This document shows, piece after piece, positions 61,359 to 64,000 of a DNA stretch of 64,000 nt. The position numbers and the translations under genes are program-made. Within the stretch, counting starts at the first letter, position 1; each line of letters begins with the position of its first letter. Origin of the DNA: Prochilodus magdalenae (Eukaryota > Chordata > Actinopteri > Characiformes > Prochilodontidae); assembly GCA_024036415.1 (NCBI GenBank), contig JAMWET010001300.1, positions 1,543,501 through 1,607,500 of the forward strand. The letters are read 5' to 3'. The notes under the pieces were generated by a model. It saw only the letters and a list, made by a program, of their open reading frames with translations. It was not told the origin of the DNA and ran no database searches.

Positions 61359-63107
61359 GAGCCCCCTGATGTAAAACTTTTTGAAGCTTGAAACCGTGTC
61401 TTCATCAGTCTCTGACGCTCCATGTATTCTGATTGTCTTGCTGCACGCCTGTGTCTACACGCTTCCTTGCACCAGTTTTAATCTGCCCAAAGGGAAACAG
61501 TGTTGACCTGCTTTATGCTCTGTGATGAGACCTTTGGGAGCAAGACATAGTTAGTGGATTGAAAGACATGTGATGTTCATGGCACTGCATATTTAACAGT
61601 AATTCATCTTTCTTTAGAGCTTTTACGAGCGTGTATTTGTTGGTGCATACTCGAGAAGCCTTTGTGAACTTTACTGACATGTGACTACACAATCTGTAAT
61701 ATTGAATAACATTACAATTTTGTGAAGGAATTTAAAACATTCATAAAAAGCACTAAAGAACTATATTATGTTCCGAGGTAAAACTAATTCTGTCCAAACA
61801 GCACTCTGGCTTCTTGCGGGTGTTAAGCTGTAACCTCGACCTGCCCTTACACGTCACATGAAAACAGTGATTGGTTGGTTTGCATGTCAATCAGACAACA
61901 CCTTCCTGTCAAGGTAAACAGCACTCGTAGCCACAGACTCTCCAAGGTAGTCAAGATGTCTGGGTCACAAGACAGTGTTTACATTAAACAAACCAGAGAA
62001 CTGTTTTAGTCACTGCACATTTAGGAGCAGAGTTTCACGTCCAATAGGGAGGAGGTTTCAGTGATGGGGGCTATTCTTTCCACTAAGCCAGCACAAGGGG
62101 CAAACTAAGAAAATACTCCTCTATCGTTGTGCAATGATAATAATCATTAGACAGGATATTAAAACCAGCATTAGCAAATACAATAACACAAAAAATCCAG
62201 CTTATCTTAAAGCCTGTAAACCTGTACATGTGATCTTACACACAGTTTATTCTGAAAGCTTTTCAGCTTCAGAAATGAAATACAAATACAGATAGATGCT
62301 ACAAATGATCCGCCTAATTATTCAGTCTGATTTGGTCCATTCTCACGCCAGGGTTATCTGAGCTGCAGGAGGAGCCAGTGGACTGACTGGATAATGATTG
62401 AGAAAGCAGATCTGCCTCCAACTCGACAGAACAGGGAAAACAGTTATTTGAATGGAGCCGATCGTGCACTGAACTCTGTATTCTGTGATGCAAGTGCTGC
62501 AGCTATGGCACTTGAGAAGAATGTACCTTTACAATCAAGAAACTTATAACAAACATGTCTTCTAACGTCTTCACTAGTTGTGTACACCAGGCTCCGGAAG
62601 CCATGTTAGGTTTGTACTCTGTTGTGTGCTTGGCCTTTTTAATGCGGGTGTTCATATACACTTCTAGACTTTTCTTACTTTGGTGGAAGGGGAAGGTCAT
62701 CTGTGTCAGTCATTACTTTGCAGCTCTTTAACTGTGACTGTACAATGAAAATTCACAGTTAGTGTCTATAAGATCACAATTGACTGCTATGAGTTCACAG
62801 TTAGCTCATGAGAATGACAGAAGGGCTGTTTTTTGACTGGTTCAGAACCTGTTAAGGAGAACTCCACTGAATTCCAAATGTAGTTCAAACAGTAAATAGA
62901 GCTGAGATATATAGTATATCTAGTATATAGTTGTTGAGATGTACACAAAGTCATTCTGAATGGCCTGGTGTACAGTTCACAGTGGCGGTGATGCCTCTGA
63001 AAGCTCCCTCACAGAAAGCTGTGACATGACAAAAGTGCTGTCTGGAACATTGCTTTGTGGCTGAGTTTTGGCCTAATGTGTATTTTAACCTATTTCGTTT
63101 AATAACA
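61359..63107. other. Intergenic stretch
   Basis: No coding exon, RNA gene or clear mobile element seen on either strand. Confidence 0.4.
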
Positions 63108-63262
63108 GTATTTGCCAGATGCTTTTATCCAAAATGACTCGCATTCATTTCTTACAAAGGCAGATAAAGGTAGCGTTATACCACTCAGGGTCCTTGGGTG
63201 TAGGGTGTTAACCCAGGTAGAGGATTAAACCCAAGTCTGCAGCTTAGGAGGCAAAGGAGTTT
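63108..63262. repeat. Dispersed fish repeat fragment
   Basis: GCCAGATGCTTTTATCCAAA with ATGACTCGCATTC, followed later by CCTTGGGTGTAGGGTG and ATTAAACCCAAGTCTGCAGC, matches in order a very common fish repeat (usual opening GACGCTTTTATCCAAAGCGA). Its class is not certain; it is a short nonautonomous element. Confidence 0.6.
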
Positions 63263-63539
63263 TGGCTTTATGTGTATTATAATCTATTTACTTTAATGAA
63301 TTCATGGCAAAGGGGTTCATTCAGGGAGTTGTGAGGCTTGGTGGAGTTTCCCTTTAAGCAACGTACTGTACCAGTAACTGATCAGCACACTTTACCGTCA
63401 GCAGTTTCTTTAATAAAGAACGAATCTGATTTCCAAACTAACTATCCAGTTTAACTCTAACTACAGCTGAATCCGTCCTTTCGCATATCTGAGTGTTTAA
63501 TCGGCACAGCGCTGTATCCGGCTCCCAGGTCTGTTTTCC

Positions 63540-63978
63540 ACACGGCTAATTGAGGACCTCACTGTGCTGTGGCCGACGGGCAGCGTGCACCCGCGTGCGC
63601 GCTCACAGACCCATGCTGTGGCAGACGGGGGTGCAGTGGGGGATGGGGGGCAGGACTCGCACACTCGGGCAGATTTCACCTACTTCGTAGACAAACACAC
63701 CAAGACGGGAGCGGGAGAGCGGACAGGGCGTGTACTGACCAATCAGCGGACACTCGCTGAGGCGTGTTGGAACCTTATCGGCAGTGTGTTCACCGCTGGA
63801 TCGGGGCTTAGAGCGCGCTGTCTGGCGCTCCTCCTCCGAGGCGGCCGCGCTCATAACGGAGAACTATGAGGGAGAAGAGTTTTCCAGAGAGCTGACTGGC
63901 CTCATCCGCCGACCGCAAGAAGGAATCTCGGGTCAGTTCTCACTCAGGCGTCGCTAAAACATCCCTTTGACTGGCAGG
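63540..63978 (+). promoter_or_regulatory. CpG-rich promoter and untranslated first exon of a gene to the right
   Basis: CpG density rises sharply from 63540 to 63860, unlike the surrounding AT-rich DNA. The sequence then ends in CTGGCAGG with a strong GTGAGTAC donor at 63979-63980. A short upstream frame (ATG at 63867, nine codons) precedes it. This pattern fits a promoter and a 5' untranslated exon of a plus-strand gene whose coding exons are beyond the window. Confidence 0.55.
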
Positions 63979-64000
63979 GTGAGTACACGACCCTCCGAGA

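Overview
This window is vertebrate nuclear DNA, most likely from a ray-finned (teleost) fish. The evidence is split genes with GT-AG introns, fish-type Tc1/mariner copies, long CA, TA, GATA and GA microsatellites, AT-rich intergenic DNA and clear teleost-style gene models. The abundance of Tc1 relics would suit a catfish- or characin-like fish, but that is a guess. There is no operon, CRISPR array or bacterial defence locus.

Five gene models can be read exon by exon. On the minus strand: (1) MPDU1 (11436-15074, seven coding exons, 253 aa), an ER membrane protein for dolichol-linked sugar donors; (2) a RING-less PRY-SPRY (B30.2) protein (16169-20378, eight coding exons, 406 aa) just upstream in the same orientation. 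On the plus strand: (3) a TM4SF/L6 four-span membrane protein (34216-36007, four coding exons, 193 aa); (4) a rhodopsin-like GPCR of the LPA/P2Y-like group (39981-40964, intronless CDS of 327 aa, with a probable untranslated exon near 37000-37170); (5) a Her8/Hes6-type bHLH-Orange repressor ending in WRPW (48595-50367, four exons, 242 aa). MPDU1 and TM4SF5 both lie on human 17p13, so the block may be a conserved chromosomal segment. This is an inference.

Weaker gene evidence: a start-codon exon with a very basic peptide at 25525-25595, an orphan 54-codon terminal exon at 15112-15273 whose stop lies 37 bases from the MPDU1 start codon, a possible start exon at 46891-46984, and a CpG-rich untranslated first exon at the right edge whose gene lies outside the window.

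The rest is repeat DNA. Six decayed Tc1-like elements from visibly different lineages are present, as are a ~245 bp palindromic MITE family with three near-full and two partial copies, one small hAT-type element with a perfect 8-bp target duplication, other foldback or nonautonomous relics, and LINE 3' tails. Three minisatellites (30, 33 and 27 bp units) make the longest open frames in the window; their unit lengths are multiples of three, so these frames are artefacts of periodicity. A perfect 27-bp inverted repeat with a second competing hairpin lies at 57717-57816.

The genes do not form a pathway: they are unrelated housekeeping, immune-type, membrane, receptor and developmental genes sharing a neighbourhood. 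I found no new multi-gene system. The items most worth a second look are the uncharacterised SPRY protein, the orphan exon beside MPDU1, the arrays, the palindrome and the MITE family.
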